This document shows positions 53,460 through 62,361 of a stretch of 64,000 bases of DNA, piece after piece. Within the stretch, counting starts at the first letter, position 1; every line of letters starts with the position of its first letter. The notes beneath the pieces are model-generated. The model ran no database searches, was not told the origin of the DNA, and saw nothing but the letters and a program-made list of their open reading frames with translations. Source of the stretch: Streptomyces sp. NRRL F-5727 (GTDB lineage: Bacteria; Actinomycetota; Actinomycetes; Streptomycetales; Streptomycetaceae); assembly GCF_000719555.1 (NCBI RefSeq), contig NZ_JOGX01000029.1, positions 62,001-126,000 of the forward strand, in the 5' to 3' direction. Made by a program: the position numbers and the translations under genes.

Positions 53460-54296
53460 TCAGCCCCTCCGCCGGTGCGGATGCGCGGGGTACACCCCCA
53501 GGACGCGCACCTCCGAGGAGAAGAACCGCAGTTCGTCCAGGGCCAGGCCGACGCGCTCGTCGTCGGGGTGCCCCTCGATCTCGACGTAGAAGCGGCTGGC
53601 ACCCAGCCCGGCGCCCATCTGGTAACTCTCGATCTTGGTGAGGTTGACTCCGCTGCTGGCGAATCCGCCGAGCGCCTTGTACAGCGCGCTGGGGATGTTC
53701 CGCACGGTGAAGAACAGACTCGTCATCGTGGGCTCCGCCGCGTCCGGCAGCGGGGCGGGGTCGCGGGACAGGACCACGAACCGCGTGGTGTTGTCCGGGT
53801 CGTCCTCGACCTCGGCGCGCAGGACGTCGAGGCCGTAGAGGGCGGCCGCGGCGGGCGGGGCGAGGGCCGCGTGCCGCGGGTCGCCGAGTTCCGCCACCTC
53901 ACGCGCGGCTCCGGCGGTGTCGTCGCTGACGAGGGTGCGCCAGCCTCCCTCCCGCAGCACCTTCCGGCACTGCCCGAGGGCGTGCACATGGCTGCGGACC
54001 CACTCCACCTGCTCCTCGGCGGCGCCGGGCACGCCCATCAGGTCGAAGCGGATGGCGAGGAAGTACTCGGCGACGATGAACAGCCGCGATTCCGGCAGCA
54101 GGTGGTGGACGTCGGCGACGCGTCCGGCCGCGGAATTGTCCACCGGGATGACGGCGACGTCGGCGTCCCCGAGGGTCACGGCGTCCAGCGCCTGCTCGAA
54201 GTTGGTGCAGGGCAGTTCGCGGCCCTCGGGGCGAAGAGCGCGTGCTGCGGTCGCCGAGTTGGAACCGGGCTCACCCTGGTATGCGACGGTCGTCAC
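53460..54296 (-). CDS. pheA: Prephenate dehydratase
   Basis: 278 aa. The catalytic domain begins VAYQGEPGSNSATAARAL and includes ADVAVIPVDNSAAGRVADVH and the DNTTRFVVL motif whose Thr is catalytic. The regulatory ACT domain is at the C-terminus (GGFASSGVNLTKIESYQM). The enzyme converts prephenate to phenylpyruvate in phenylalanine biosynthesis. Many Streptomyces already have a housekeeping copy, so this may be a pathway-specific second copy. It overlaps the gene upstream by four bases (ATGA), so the two are co-translated. Confidence 0.93.
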   Translation of the reverse strand: MTTVAYQGEPGSNSATAARALRPEGRELPCTNFEQALDAVTLGDADVAVIPVDNSAAGRVADVHHLLPESRLFIVAEYFLAIRFDLMGVPGAAEEQVEWVRSHVHALGQCRKVLREGGWRTLVSDDTAGAAREVAELGDPRHAALAPPAAAALYGLDVLRAEVEDDPDNTTRFVVLSRDPAPLPDAAEPTMTSLFFTVRNIPSALYKALGGFASSGVNLTKIESYQMGAGLGASRFYVEIEGHPDDERVGLALDELRFFSSEVRVLGVYPAHPHRRRG

Positions 54297-55315
54297 CGTG
54301 TCCTGCCTTCTTTGCGGGAGGTTCTGTCGTCGGGCGGCAGAAGCTCCGTTGCGTACCGCGCCTGTTGAAGTATCGGTGTGGCGGCCTCGATGACGCTCAT
54401 CAGGGGGTGCCCGCCGGCGCCGCCCTCCTCCGCCAGCACCTGCTGGTACGCCGCCGCCAGGACGTGATGGACGACCTGGGCGACCCGGCCGGCCCGCGCG
54501 GCCAGCCGCTCCTCCAGGCCCTCGGGCAGCCCTGTCCGCGCGGCCGGGGCACCGTGCAGGACCGCCGCGAGGCTCACCCGCTCGTCGTGCAGCATCCCGG
54601 CCAGCTCCGCGCGCAGGGCACCGGACGGGCCCGCCTCACCCAGCCCGCCGGCGCCCGTAGCGCCCGGCAGTTCGTCGGTCATGCGCCGGGCCGCGCCGAG
54701 CGCCAGGGCGCCGGCCGCCGTCCAGAGGAAGGCGGCGTCCTCGGCCGACAGCGGGGTGGCGGTCGTGTAGGTGGCGAACCCGGCGGGCACGTGCGCGCCG
54801 GCCAGCCGGAGCAGCCGCCCGGAGGGGGCGGAGCGGTCCTCCCCGCCGTCGGGCGTGGTCAGGCCGGCGAGGCTCCCGGCGGCCACCACGAAGAGGTCCG
54901 GTCCCGCGGTGCCCTGAGCGCGCTCCCGCGGGCCGTCCATCAGGGGCAGGGCCACCCAGTTCCCCGTCGTCCCGTGCCGGGGAAGCCGCCACTGTCCGGA
55001 CAGCGCGAAGCCGCCGGTGACCGGCCGGGCCTCGGGCGGCCGGGGCAACCCGGTGCGGGATACGGCCGCGGTCGCGGTGCGGGATGCGGCCGCGGCCCCG
55101 GTGTGGGGTACGGCCGTGGTCCCGGTGTGGGATGCGGCCGTGGTCCCGGGTACGGCCGTGGTGAGGGGCGCTGCCCAGTTCCAGGTGCGGGTGAAGACCT
55201 GCCAGGCCGCCGCGGGGTCCCGGTGGCCCTGCCGTTCGCCGGACTCGAGCACCTGCGCGAGCCCCGTCTCGGGTCCGAGCGTCCGCGACCAGAAGCCTTG
55301 TGTGGGTATCGACAT
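54293..55315 (-). CDS. Acyl-CoA dehydrogenase-like protein with internal tandem repeat
   Basis: 340 aa from the ATG at 55315. The middle part (PVTGGFALSGQWRLPRHGTT, GNWVALPLMDGP) resembles the acyl-CoA dehydrogenase/flavin monooxygenase beta domain. The C-terminal helices (SAEDAAFLWTAAGALALGAA and HPLMSVIEAATPILQQARYA) fit the family's four-helix bundle. A stretch at about residues 50-85 is an Ala/Thr-rich repeat made by 24-bp tandem units, and the N-terminal helical domain is very short. It is coupled to pheA. Its reaction is unknown, and it may be catalytically reduced. Confidence 0.7.
   Translation of the reverse strand: MSIPTQGFWSRTLGPETGLAQVLESGERQGHRDPAAAWQVFTRTWNWAAPLTTAVPGTTAASHTGTTAVPHTGAAAASRTATAAVSRTGLPRPPEARPVTGGFALSGQWRLPRHGTTGNWVALPLMDGPRERAQGTAGPDLFVVAAGSLAGLTTPDGGEDRSAPSGRLLRLAGAHVPAGFATYTTATPLSAEDAAFLWTAAGALALGAARRMTDELPGATGAGGLGEAGPSGALRAELAGMLHDERVSLAAVLHGAPAARTGLPEGLEERLAARAGRVAQVVHHVLAAAYQQVLAEEGGAGGHPLMSVIEAATPILQQARYATELLPPDDRTSRKEGRTR
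55052..55163. repeat. 24-bp tandem repeat, four copies plus a partial, inside the acyl-CoA dehydrogenase-like gene
   Basis: Units such as GGTGTGGGATGCGGCCGTGG recur every 24 bp with few mismatches and encode Thr/Ala/Val/Ser/Pro-rich 8-residue repeats. Copy number may vary between strains without breaking the frame. Confidence 0.8.
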
Positions 55316-55618
55316 CCTCAGGCCGCCTGACCGTCCGCCACGGGAAGCGAGACGGTCTTGCCGTCGCCGTCCTGCATCGTGCATCAACTTCTTCCGGTTC
55401 GGTGCCGTGTGCGCGGGCGCCGGAGGGGTGGGTCCGCGCCGGGGCCTCATCACGTGCCGGTCGGCGGACGGTGTCCACAATCCGCCGGTCGGCACACGGC
55501 CGTTCGTTTCACTTGAGGGGACGCGTACGTCCCGGACACGGGTTCACGGGAGGAACGCACGACTCACATGTGTGACCTGTCACGACGAGCGTCACCGGTC
55601 AACGGCGGCCGGGCGGGG
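55316..55618. other. Upstream region of the acyl-CoA dehydrogenase/pheA unit
   Basis: CACATGTG lies at 55565-55572 inside TCACATGTGTGACC, and a half operator (GTCACC plus GGTCAACGG) at 55591-55605. Read toward the acyl-CoA dehydrogenase-like gene the latter gives TTGACCGGTGAC. No gene is seen. Confidence 0.45.
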
Positions 55619-55882
55619 TCAGGCCGCCTCCGCGTGCCGGACCCGCCGGAACTCCGCCGCCCAGGACGTCACGCCCGGACGCCGGCGCAGCAGCGCACGA
55701 CGCTCGCGCGCGGTCATCATGCCCCACACGCCGTACTCCTCGCTGTGGTCCAGGGCGTAGGCCAGGCATTCGATCCGTACCGGACACGCCACGCACACGG
55801 CCTTGGCCTCGTTCTGGGCGCTGCCCTCCGCGAACATGCGATCGGGCTGTGTCTGACACGGTCCGCGTTCGACCCAGTTCAT
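55619..55882 (-). CDS. WhiB-like (Wbl) iron-sulfur regulator, WhiB4/WblA-type
   Basis: 87 aa from the ATG at 55882; a longer frame upstream is rejected because the Wbl fold starts at MNWVERGPC. Four cysteines for a [4Fe-4S] cluster are present (GPCQTQ, AVCVACPVRIEC). Then comes the beta-turn motif EYGVWGMMTARERRALLRRR, where the usual GVWGG has Met for the second Gly. The TSW near the C-terminus and the basic tail resemble WblA/WhiB4. These redox-sensitive proteins bind sigma factor and DNA and govern development and oxidative stress. CACATGTG lies 86 bp upstream. Confidence 0.92.
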   Translation of the reverse strand: MNWVERGPCQTQPDRMFAEGSAQNEAKAVCVACPVRIECLAYALDHSEEYGVWGMMTARERRALLRRRPGVTSWAAEFRRVRHAEAA

Positions 55883-56249
55883 TCCGCCTCCTCCTGGCGG
55901 CAGCCCACGGGGCTCCGCCGGCCGCGCCATCGGACACACACAAAGCATATATGTATGCCATACGGTGCACATGTGTTGACTGGCGTCGTACTCCGGCATG
56001 TCCGCGAAGGAACACGCAACAAGAAGGTTTTCAGTCATTCCACGTGACGGGAATGTCCCTGGCCCTTACCCTGCTGATCGAGTGGGCTGCGGTGGTGGAA
56101 CGGCCCCACGTACACGGCTCGCACGGAGCAACCCGCCGCCACCGCGCGGCTGAACGACGACGTACCCTCCCCATGGCGGCGCCGATCCGTGTACACCGAT
56201 GGGGCGTCCGGGTCGGGTACCGACTCGGTGGTGAAGGGAGTGGGGGACT
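55883..56249. promoter_or_regulatory. Divergent region, Wbl gene versus LAL 2
   Basis: Contains CACATGTG at 55968-55975 and an adjacent GCATATATGTATGC near-palindrome at about 55945-55958. No gene is seen. Confidence 0.5.
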
Positions 56250-59012
56250 ATGGAGTCGACCGGCGGAACCATGATCGGCCGTGAACGGGAGCAGAAGGTG
56301 CTCTCCGAGTTCGTCACGGCGCCAGGAGGCCAGGCCCTCGTCCTGCGGGGCGAGGCCGGCGTGGGCAAGAGCACCTTGCTGGAACATGTCGTCGGCCTCG
56401 CGCACACCCACGGGCACAGGGTGGTGCGGGCTGCCGGTGTCGAGGCCGAGTCGGAACTCCCGTTCGCCGGCCTGCACCAGTTCCTGTACCCGCTGCTGTC
56501 GCACATCGACCGACTGGACGACGTGCACCGGCGGGTGTTCGACGTCGTCTTCGGCAGGAACGAGGGCTCGCCGCCCTCCGTCATGACCCTCGGCATCGCG
56601 GTGCTGGACCTGCTGTCGCTCGCGGCGTCGGAGCAGCCCCTCATGCTGGTCCTCGACGACGGTCAGTGGCTGGACGCCTCCAGTACGGAGGTGTGCGGTT
56701 TCGTGGGACGCCGGCTCACCGGCAGCTCCGTGAGGCTCGTCGTCGGACTGCGCTCGGACGTGCCGTCGGGCTTCGACACCGCCGCGCTGTCCGAGCTGAC
56801 CGTGACCACACTGTCGGCGCGTGCCTCCGAGGAACTCCTGAACACCCGCTACCCGGGCCTCGCTCCCCGCATCCGCCGCCTGGTGCTGGACGAGGCCCAG
56901 GGCAACGCGCTGGCCCTGCTGGAACTGCCGCCCTACGTACGCGGCGCCCCGCAGGCACGCGGACCCGAGGCGGCACTCGGCATCCGCGGCGTCACCCTGC
57001 CCCAGCGCCTCCAGCAGGTGTACGGCTCGCGCATCAAGGGCCTCGGGGACGGCGTGCGCGCGGAGTTGCTGCGCGGCGCACTGGACGGCGTCGAGGCGGG
57101 CTCCGCCTCCGGTCACACCAGGGGCACCCGCTACCGCATGTCGGACGTCGACGAGGCGGCGGCCGCGGGGCTCCTGGACATCGACCCGGCCGGCGGCACC
57201 TTCGTCTTCCGGCACCCTCTGGTGCGCTCGACGGTCGTCCAGATGGCGACCCCCAACGAACGGCGCGCGGCACACGCCGTGCTGGCCCGCGTCCACCACG
57301 ACGACCTGGAACGGCGCGCCACCCACCTGGCGGCGTCGACGGTCGACCCCGACGAGGAGGTCGCGGCGACGCTGGAGGCGGCGGCGGACTCGGCCACCCT
57401 CCAGGGCGGCGCGATGGCCGCCGTGGCCTGGCTGACCCGGGCCGCCGAGCTCAGCGAGAGCCCCACGGAGCGGTCCAGGCGGCTGGGCAGCGCCGCCTAC
57501 GTCGCCGGACACTCCGGCCTGCTCGGTCAGGCCCGGCAACTGATCCACTCGGACACCGGGCCGGGCGGCCACGAGTCCCCCGCGTCGGTGATCGCCTCGG
57601 GCTACGTCGCGTTCTTCGAGGACGGGGACGTCCGCTCCTCGCAGCGCCAGGTGTTCGCGACGATCGAGAACCTGCGCGACGAGGGGGTGCGCGAGCCGGA
57701 CGAGAACCTCACCCGGTTGATCGACCTGCTGCTGGCCATCAACCAGTACGCCAGTGACGCCACCGCCTGGGAGCGGACCCACGAGCTGCTGGCTCCCCTG
57801 GGCGACCTGGTGTCCCCGTACTCCCGCATCTACCAGGACGCGTGGGGCGACGTGGTGCGCCGCGGCGCGGGCGTGCGCCGGCGTGTGGAGCAGGCGTTCT
57901 CCGACCTCCGCCGGCTCGAACCGTGGGACATCACACGGCTGGGTGCCGCCTCGTACCACGTGGACATGCTCAGCCAGTACCGGCCGCTCATCCAGCGCAC
58001 CATGGACCGCGAGATGGAGACGGGCGCCCTGGCCGACGCCATGACGATGCAGCACCTGGTCATGCTGGACCAGATGGCGGTCGGCGAGTGGGACGAGGCC
58101 GAGCGGACCGGGCAGCTCAGCCTGGAGCTGACGGCGGCGCACGGGCACGGACTGTTCGTCCAGCACACCCGGGCGTACCTGGGCCTCCTGGCCGCGATGC
58201 GCGGCCAGGTCGAGCGTGCCCGGGAGCTCCAGGCTTCCGTCGACTCCTGGGCCCGCCCCCGCGGCGTCGGCTTCCTCACCCAGATCACCGACGCCATCGG
58301 CACCACCGCCGCCCTTGCCGAAGGCGACTACGAAGCCGCCTACCTCCACGCCATCGGCATCACGCCCCCCGGCACCTTCCACCCCTACGCCCACCAAGCC
58401 AGCCGCACCCTCCTCGACCTCGTCGAAGCCGCCGTCCACACCGGCCGCGCCCGGCAAGCCCGGACCCACGCCCTCGCCGCACGGGACGCCGGCCTCCCCG
58501 ACATCTCCCCCCGCCTCGCCCTCACCACCTACGGCGCCCTCGCCATGACCGCAACCGACCAGGCCGAGGCGGACCAGATGTACCGCCAGGCCGAGACCCA
58601 CCCCGCCGCCACCCACTTCCCCTTCGAACTCGCCCGCATCCACCTCGCGCACGGCATCCGCCTCCGGCACACCAGCGGGCGCAAGGCCGCCCGCCATCCC
58701 CTCACCCTCGCCTACGACACCTTCCGCCGGCTCGGCGCCCGCACCTGGGCCGAACGCGCCCAGGCCGAACTGCGCACCGCCGGCGCCCAGGCCACTCCCT
58801 CGGCGTTCCTGACGGCGCTCACCTGGCAGGAACGCCGGATCGCGGACCTCGCCGCCGGCGGACTGACCAACAAGGAGATCGGCGAGCGCATGCACCTGTC
58901 GCCGCGCACGGTCAGCTCCCATCTGTACCGGGTCTTCCCGAAGCTGGGCATCACCTCCCGAGCGGCGCTGCGCGACGCGTTGGGCAGGCTCCCCAGCGAC
59001 CAGGACGCCTGA
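56250..59012 (+). CDS. Large ATP-binding LuxR-family regulator (LAL) 2
   Basis: 920 aa from ATG 56250. It starts TMIGREREQKVLSEFVTAPG, Walker A is GEAGVGKSTLLEH and Walker B LMLVLDDGQWLDASS. A long helical TPR-like middle precedes the LuxR helix-turn-helix (LTWQERRIADLAAGGLTNKE with RTVSSHLYRVFPKLGI). It has the same architecture as LAL 1 and probably acts as a pathway-specific activator. From about 58250 to 58760 the codon style changes (many C-ending and GAA/CAA codons), suggesting a recombined segment. It is convergent with the hydrolase at 59027. Confidence 0.93.
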   Translation: MESTGGTMIGREREQKVLSEFVTAPGGQALVLRGEAGVGKSTLLEHVVGLAHTHGHRVVRAAGVEAESELPFAGLHQFLYPLLSHIDRLDDVHRRVFDVVFGRNEGSPPSVMTLGIAVLDLLSLAASEQPLMLVLDDGQWLDASSTEVCGFVGRRLTGSSVRLVVGLRSDVPSGFDTAALSELTVTTLSARASEELLNTRYPGLAPRIRRLVLDEAQGNALALLELPPYVRGAPQARGPEAALGIRGVTLPQRLQQVYGSRIKGLGDGVRAELLRGALDGVEAGSASGHTRGTRYRMSDVDEAAAAGLLDIDPAGGTFVFRHPLVRSTVVQMATPNERRAAHAVLARVHHDDLERRATHLAASTVDPDEEVAATLEAAADSATLQGGAMAAVAWLTRAAELSESPTERSRRLGSAAYVAGHSGLLGQARQLIHSDTGPGGHESPASVIASGYVAFFEDGDVRSSQRQVFATIENLRDEGVREPDENLTRLIDLLLAINQYASDATAWERTHELLAPLGDLVSPYSRIYQDAWGDVVRRGAGVRRRVEQAFSDLRRLEPWDITRLGAASYHVDMLSQYRPLIQRTMDREMETGALADAMTMQHLVMLDQMAVGEWDEAERTGQLSLELTAAHGHGLFVQHTRAYLGLLAAMRGQVERARELQASVDSWARPRGVGFLTQITDAIGTTAALAEGDYEAAYLHAIGITPPGTFHPYAHQASRTLLDLVEAAVHTGRARQARTHALAARDAGLPDISPRLALTTYGALAMTATDQAEADQMYRQAETHPAATHFPFELARIHLAHGIRLRHTSGRKAARHPLTLAYDTFRRLGARTWAERAQAELRTAGAQATPSAFLTALTWQERRIADLAAGGLTNKEIGERMHLSPRTVSSHLYRVFPKLGITSRAALRDALGRLPSDQDA

Positions 59013-59026
59013 GCGCCCCGGGAGTG

Positions 59027-59833
59027 TCAGCCCGTCTCGGTCAGCGGGCGCACGCCGTGCTCGTCCAGCCATCCGAGCACGTAGTCGGCGACGAAGCGCC
59101 ATCCGGAGTCGACGACCAGGGAGTGGGCGCGGTCCGCGAACTGCTTCAGATCGGTCACGGCCGTCGAGTCGCCGTACTCCTTGTAGACGGCGCGGGTGAC
59201 GGCGTCGGGGACCAGCAGGTCCTCCTGCCCGGAGATCAGCAGGAGCGGCCCGCGGACCGCGTTGCCGGTGTCCACCCGGGCGAGCGGGCTGCGTGCCGCG
59301 CCGTCGCAGCCGAGGTCGGTCAGCAGACGGCGTGGTACGGGCACGGCGTAGCGCTCGAAGAGCCGGGCGGACTCCTCCGCGGTCACGGTGTTCGCGAGCG
59401 CCTGGTGGAACTGCTCAGGTGACAGGGCCACGAGGCGCTCGTCGGCGCCGTCGCCGCCGGACGTCCGCGCGGTGACCTGCGCCCGGGGCAGCGGCACCTG
59501 GTTGATCGGGGCCGGGGCGATGGCCACGGCCGCCCGTCCGGCCTCGTCGGCGACGAGGCGCTGCGCGATGAGTCCGCCGACGGAGTGCCCGATGATCACC
59601 GGCGGCACGCCGAGCGACCGCACGATGTCGGCGTAGTGGTTCGTCAGCGCGTCCAGGTCGAGGTCCGCGAGCGGCCCGGGAGACAGGCGCGTGTCCCGGG
59701 CGGTGGCCGCTTCCCCCGGCCACCCCGGTGTGAGCACGAGGAACCCCCGGCCGGCGAAGCGTTCCGCCCACGCCTCCCAGGAAAGCGCGTGCAGCCACGC
59801 GCCATGGATGAAGACGACGGGAGTACGGTTCAC
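59027..59833 (-). CDS. Alpha/beta hydrolase
   Basis: 268 aa, cytoplasmic. VFIHGAWLHALSWEAWAERF, TPGWPGEAATARDTRL, GHSVGGLIAQRLVADEAG (nucleophile Ser), ISGQEDLLVPDAV (acid) and FADRAHSLVVDSGW (His). The motif set is that of EstC-like or haloperoxidase-like esterases. It ends just after the LAL 2 stop. Its upstream region (59834-60176) has no strong motif. Confidence 0.88.
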   Translation of the reverse strand: MNRTPVVFIHGAWLHALSWEAWAERFAGRGFLVLTPGWPGEAATARDTRLSPGPLADLDLDALTNHYADIVRSLGVPPVIIGHSVGGLIAQRLVADEAGRAAVAIAPAPINQVPLPRAQVTARTSGGDGADERLVALSPEQFHQALANTVTAEESARLFERYAVPVPRRLLTDLGCDGAARSPLARVDTGNAVRGPLLLISGQEDLLVPDAVTRAVYKEYGDSTAVTDLKQFADRAHSLVVDSGWRFVADYVLGWLDEHGVRPLTETG

Positions 59834-60176
59834 GGCTGGTTCCTCCGAGCACGACGATCACCCGGCACCGGCACGCGGGCGACTGTTCCAGGGTCGTTCA
59901 GCCACGGGCCGCGGACGACAGTCGAATGACTGAATGTTCGCCGGTCCACGGCGGCACGGAAGGGTGCGCTCCGCCCGCGGGCCTGGGCGGAGGGACATGG
60001 CAGGAACACCGCAAGGGCGCCGCAAAGACGGGCAGAAGCAGGCATACCGTACGGAGCGCCCGACGGTCACCGTCATGACAGGCGAAGACCGACGGTCAAG
60101 TTACTTATGTACGTCACCGGCGCGGCGACGAGAGTGGAACCCGCCACCGCATGCCACCGGGAAGGACCGCCCCGCC
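59834..60176. other. Gene-free stretch before the second SALP gene
   Basis: No gene or clear operator is seen. An AT-richer string (AAGTTACTTATGTACGTCAC) near 60098-60117 may be a promoter for the SALP gene. Confidence 0.4.
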
Positions 60177-60635
60177 ATGAACCGCAACCACTCCGATGTC
60201 CAGCGCCGCACGGCACAGGACGGCGGTCTCGTCCTGACCCTGGGCATCGAGCGCGTGCTGGGCCTCTCCGCCCGGCAGGCGGTCGAGGCGGAGTTCCTGT
60301 TCAGCCCGGAAGCCCCCTGGATCGTGTCCGTGGAGCTTCTCGTGGAAGGCGGTCCGCGCGCACGGTGGCGCATCGGGCGGGAGCTGCTCCAGCAGGGGCT
60401 GCACTCGATGAGCGGCCTCGGCGACATCCAGATGTGGCCGTCGAACCTCGAGGAGCGGGCGACGTCGTGGCTCCAGCTGTGCTCGGGTGACATGGCGGCC
60501 CTGTTCGAGCTGCCCGCGCCGCCGCTGGCGGACTGGCTGGAGCGCACCTACGAGCTGGTCCCCGCGGGTCGTGAGCTGACCGGGGTGGAATGGGGCGTCG
60601 CCGCCGATCTGCCGCCCGCCCGCCGCCGTGCGTAG
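60177..60635 (+). CDS. SsgA-like sporulation protein (SALP) 2
   Basis: 152 aa from ATG 60177. The family core is visible but diverged: VEAEFLFSPEAPWIVSVELL, WRIGRELLQQGLHSMSGLGD, and LFELPAPPLADWLERTYELV. It has longer N- and C-terminal tails than the SALP at 13909. It probably acts in septation or spore-wall assembly with other SALPs. Confidence 0.85.
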   Translation: MNRNHSDVQRRTAQDGGLVLTLGIERVLGLSARQAVEAEFLFSPEAPWIVSVELLVEGGPRARWRIGRELLQQGLHSMSGLGDIQMWPSNLEERATSWLQLCSGDMAALFELPAPPLADWLERTYELVPAGRELTGVEWGVAADLPPARRRA

Positions 60636-60922
60636 GACGCCGTTCATCCTGCGGACCACCGCGCCGTCGCCCGGCCCGCATGCATCGGTCCGGGGAAGCG
60701 GCCGGCACGGGGCACGGCTCGGCATCCTGGAGGACGGTGTGGACATGCGGGCTCCGAAGCGGCGTCTACGCGAAACATGTGTGGCGCTGACTCACACATA
60801 TGTTGCCACAGTCGGGGTGTGTTGTCTGTAGCCGGGGAGCGGCGGTTCTCCGACCCCGACGCTCCGGCGCCCGCACCTTCCCGTCTCCTCTCGCCCCCGT
60901 CGGCACCCGGGGGCACGGCGAC
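60636..60922. other. Region between convergent SALP 2 and thioesterase genes
   Basis: ACATGTGT (60775-60782) and CACACATATG (60793-60802) lie between two gene 3' ends, another case of these palindromes outside a promoter. No gene is seen. Confidence 0.4.
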
Positions 60923-61372
60923 TCAGGCCCTCGCCGGCCCGAGGACCTCGCAGTCGGCCGCCCGGACCGCTGCGAGAGCGGCCAGCACACCGGGCGGCGG
61001 GGCGGCGATCCTGCGGGCGCCGATGTCGATCCAGGCACCCAGTGTGCGTACGACGGCGGCTTCCTCCCCGCTCTCCCGGGTGAAACCGTGCTCGAACCTC
61101 CACCTCGCCCCGTCCGGGCTCAGCCCGACGACCCGGGAGCTCACGGTGACCGTCTGAAGGGGGAGCACCTCGCGCAGGTAACGCACTTCCTCCCCCAGCG
61201 ACACCGCGGCCACCCCCGCCTTCACGAAGTCCTTCGGCGCCCACCCGGCGCCCACGAGGAAGGCGAGCCGGGCCGTGGACGCGTACTCCAGGTACCGCGT
61301 GTTGCGCAGATGGCCGTTGATGTCCACATCGTCCCAGCGGACTTCGAAGGATTTCCTCAACGTCTCGGACAC
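60923..61372 (-). CDS. Hotdog-fold acyl-CoA thioesterase (4HBT family)
   Basis: 149 aa from GTG 61372; an upstream ATG frame of about 70 extra residues is not thioesterase-like. The hotdog motif FEVRWDDVDINGHLRNTRYL carries the Asp/Asn and His of 4-hydroxybenzoyl-CoA thioesterase-type enzymes, followed by VSSRVVGLSPDGARWRFEHG. It hydrolyses acyl-CoA thioesters in the cytoplasm. It stands alone, next to the transposase remnants. Confidence 0.88.
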   Translation of the reverse strand: MSETLRKSFEVRWDDVDINGHLRNTRYLEYASTARLAFLVGAGWAPKDFVKAGVAAVSLGEEVRYLREVLPLQTVTVSSRVVGLSPDGARWRFEHGFTRESGEEAAVVRTLGAWIDIGARRIAAPPPGVLAALAAVRAADCEVLGPARA

Positions 61373-61520
61373 AGCGGGCCGCCCTTTCCGCGCCGTGGTC
61401 TCGCCCCACGGTCGTCGCTCTCCACCTACACGAGCCACAAGGCGGCTTCGGTTCACTACGCGAGTGTGCCGACAGCACCAGACACGTATGACGCGAGGGT
61501 GACGGCTGCTTCGTAGGACT

Positions 61521-62346
61521 CGGCGGTCTAGTCGTAGCGGGTGGCGATGCCGCGCCCCTGCTTGAGGCGGTTGAAGCACCGTTCCACGACGTTGCGGTGC
61601 TTGTAGACCTCGCGGTCGAAGGCCGCCGGGCGGCCTCCGCGGCTGCCCCGCCGAGCCCGGTTGCGGGCCTGGTCGGCCCGCTCGGGAATCGTGTGTGGGA
61701 TGTTCCAGCGGCGGAGCCAGGTGCGGATCGCCTGCGAGCTGTAGCCCTTGTCGCCTAGGACGTGATCGGGCCGGACCCGGGTCCGCCGGGGCCGGTCCGT
61801 GGCACCCGGATCGCTTCCATCACGGTGGTGAACCAGGTGCAGGGGTTGGTGTTGCCGCCCGTCACGATGAAGGCCAGGGGACGGCCTCTGCCGTCGCAGG
61901 CCAGGTGCATCTTGCTGGTCAGTCCGCCTCTGGGCCGGCCGAGGGCGGGGTTGCGGAGCCCCCTTTTCGGGCCCCTGCGGCATGCTGGTGAGCTCGGACG
62001 ATGGTGGAGTCGACCGAGACGAGCCAGTCGATGTCGCCCGCCGCGTCCGCCCTGGCCTGGGCGGCCCGCAGCATCCGGTCGAACGTCCCGTCCGCCGCAC
62101 ACCTGCGAAAACGCGTAGGAGCGTAGCCCACGGACCGTAGTCCTCGGGCACGTCCCGCCAGGCCGTCCCCGTCCGGAACTTCCACACGATCCCGGGCAGG
62201 ACCCGGCGGTCGTCCAGCCGCTTCTGCCCCCGCAACGACACCGGCAGCAGCGGCCGGACGAACTTCCACTCGGCGTCCGGCAGTTCATGACGACGAATCA
62301 CGCCACCATGATCCACCAACAGTGATCATATGAAGACACCGCCTAG
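61521..62346 (-). mobile_element. IS5-type insertion sequence, decayed copy
   Basis: It contains the frameshifted transposase at 61528-62319. GGCGGT at 61521-61526 and ACCGCC at 62337-62342, each next to CTAG, may be the terminal inverted repeats; only 8 of 13 outer bases match, so the borders are tentative. Confidence 0.5.
61528..62319 (-). pseudogene. IS5-family transposase with several frameshifts
   Basis: The start (MVDHGGVIRRHELPDAEWKF, then WKFRTGTAWRDVPEDYGPWA) is in one frame. The middle (DGTFDRMLRAAQARADAAGD, IDWLVSVDSTIVRAHQHAAG) is in the second. GGLTSKMHLACDGRGRPLAF is in the third, and the end (GDKGYSSQAIRTWLRRWNIP, KHRNVVERCFNRLKQGRGIA) returns to the first. At least three shifts break the catalytic core, so it is inactive. 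Confidence 0.85.
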
Positions 62347-62361
62347 GACTTGTCCGGCCGG

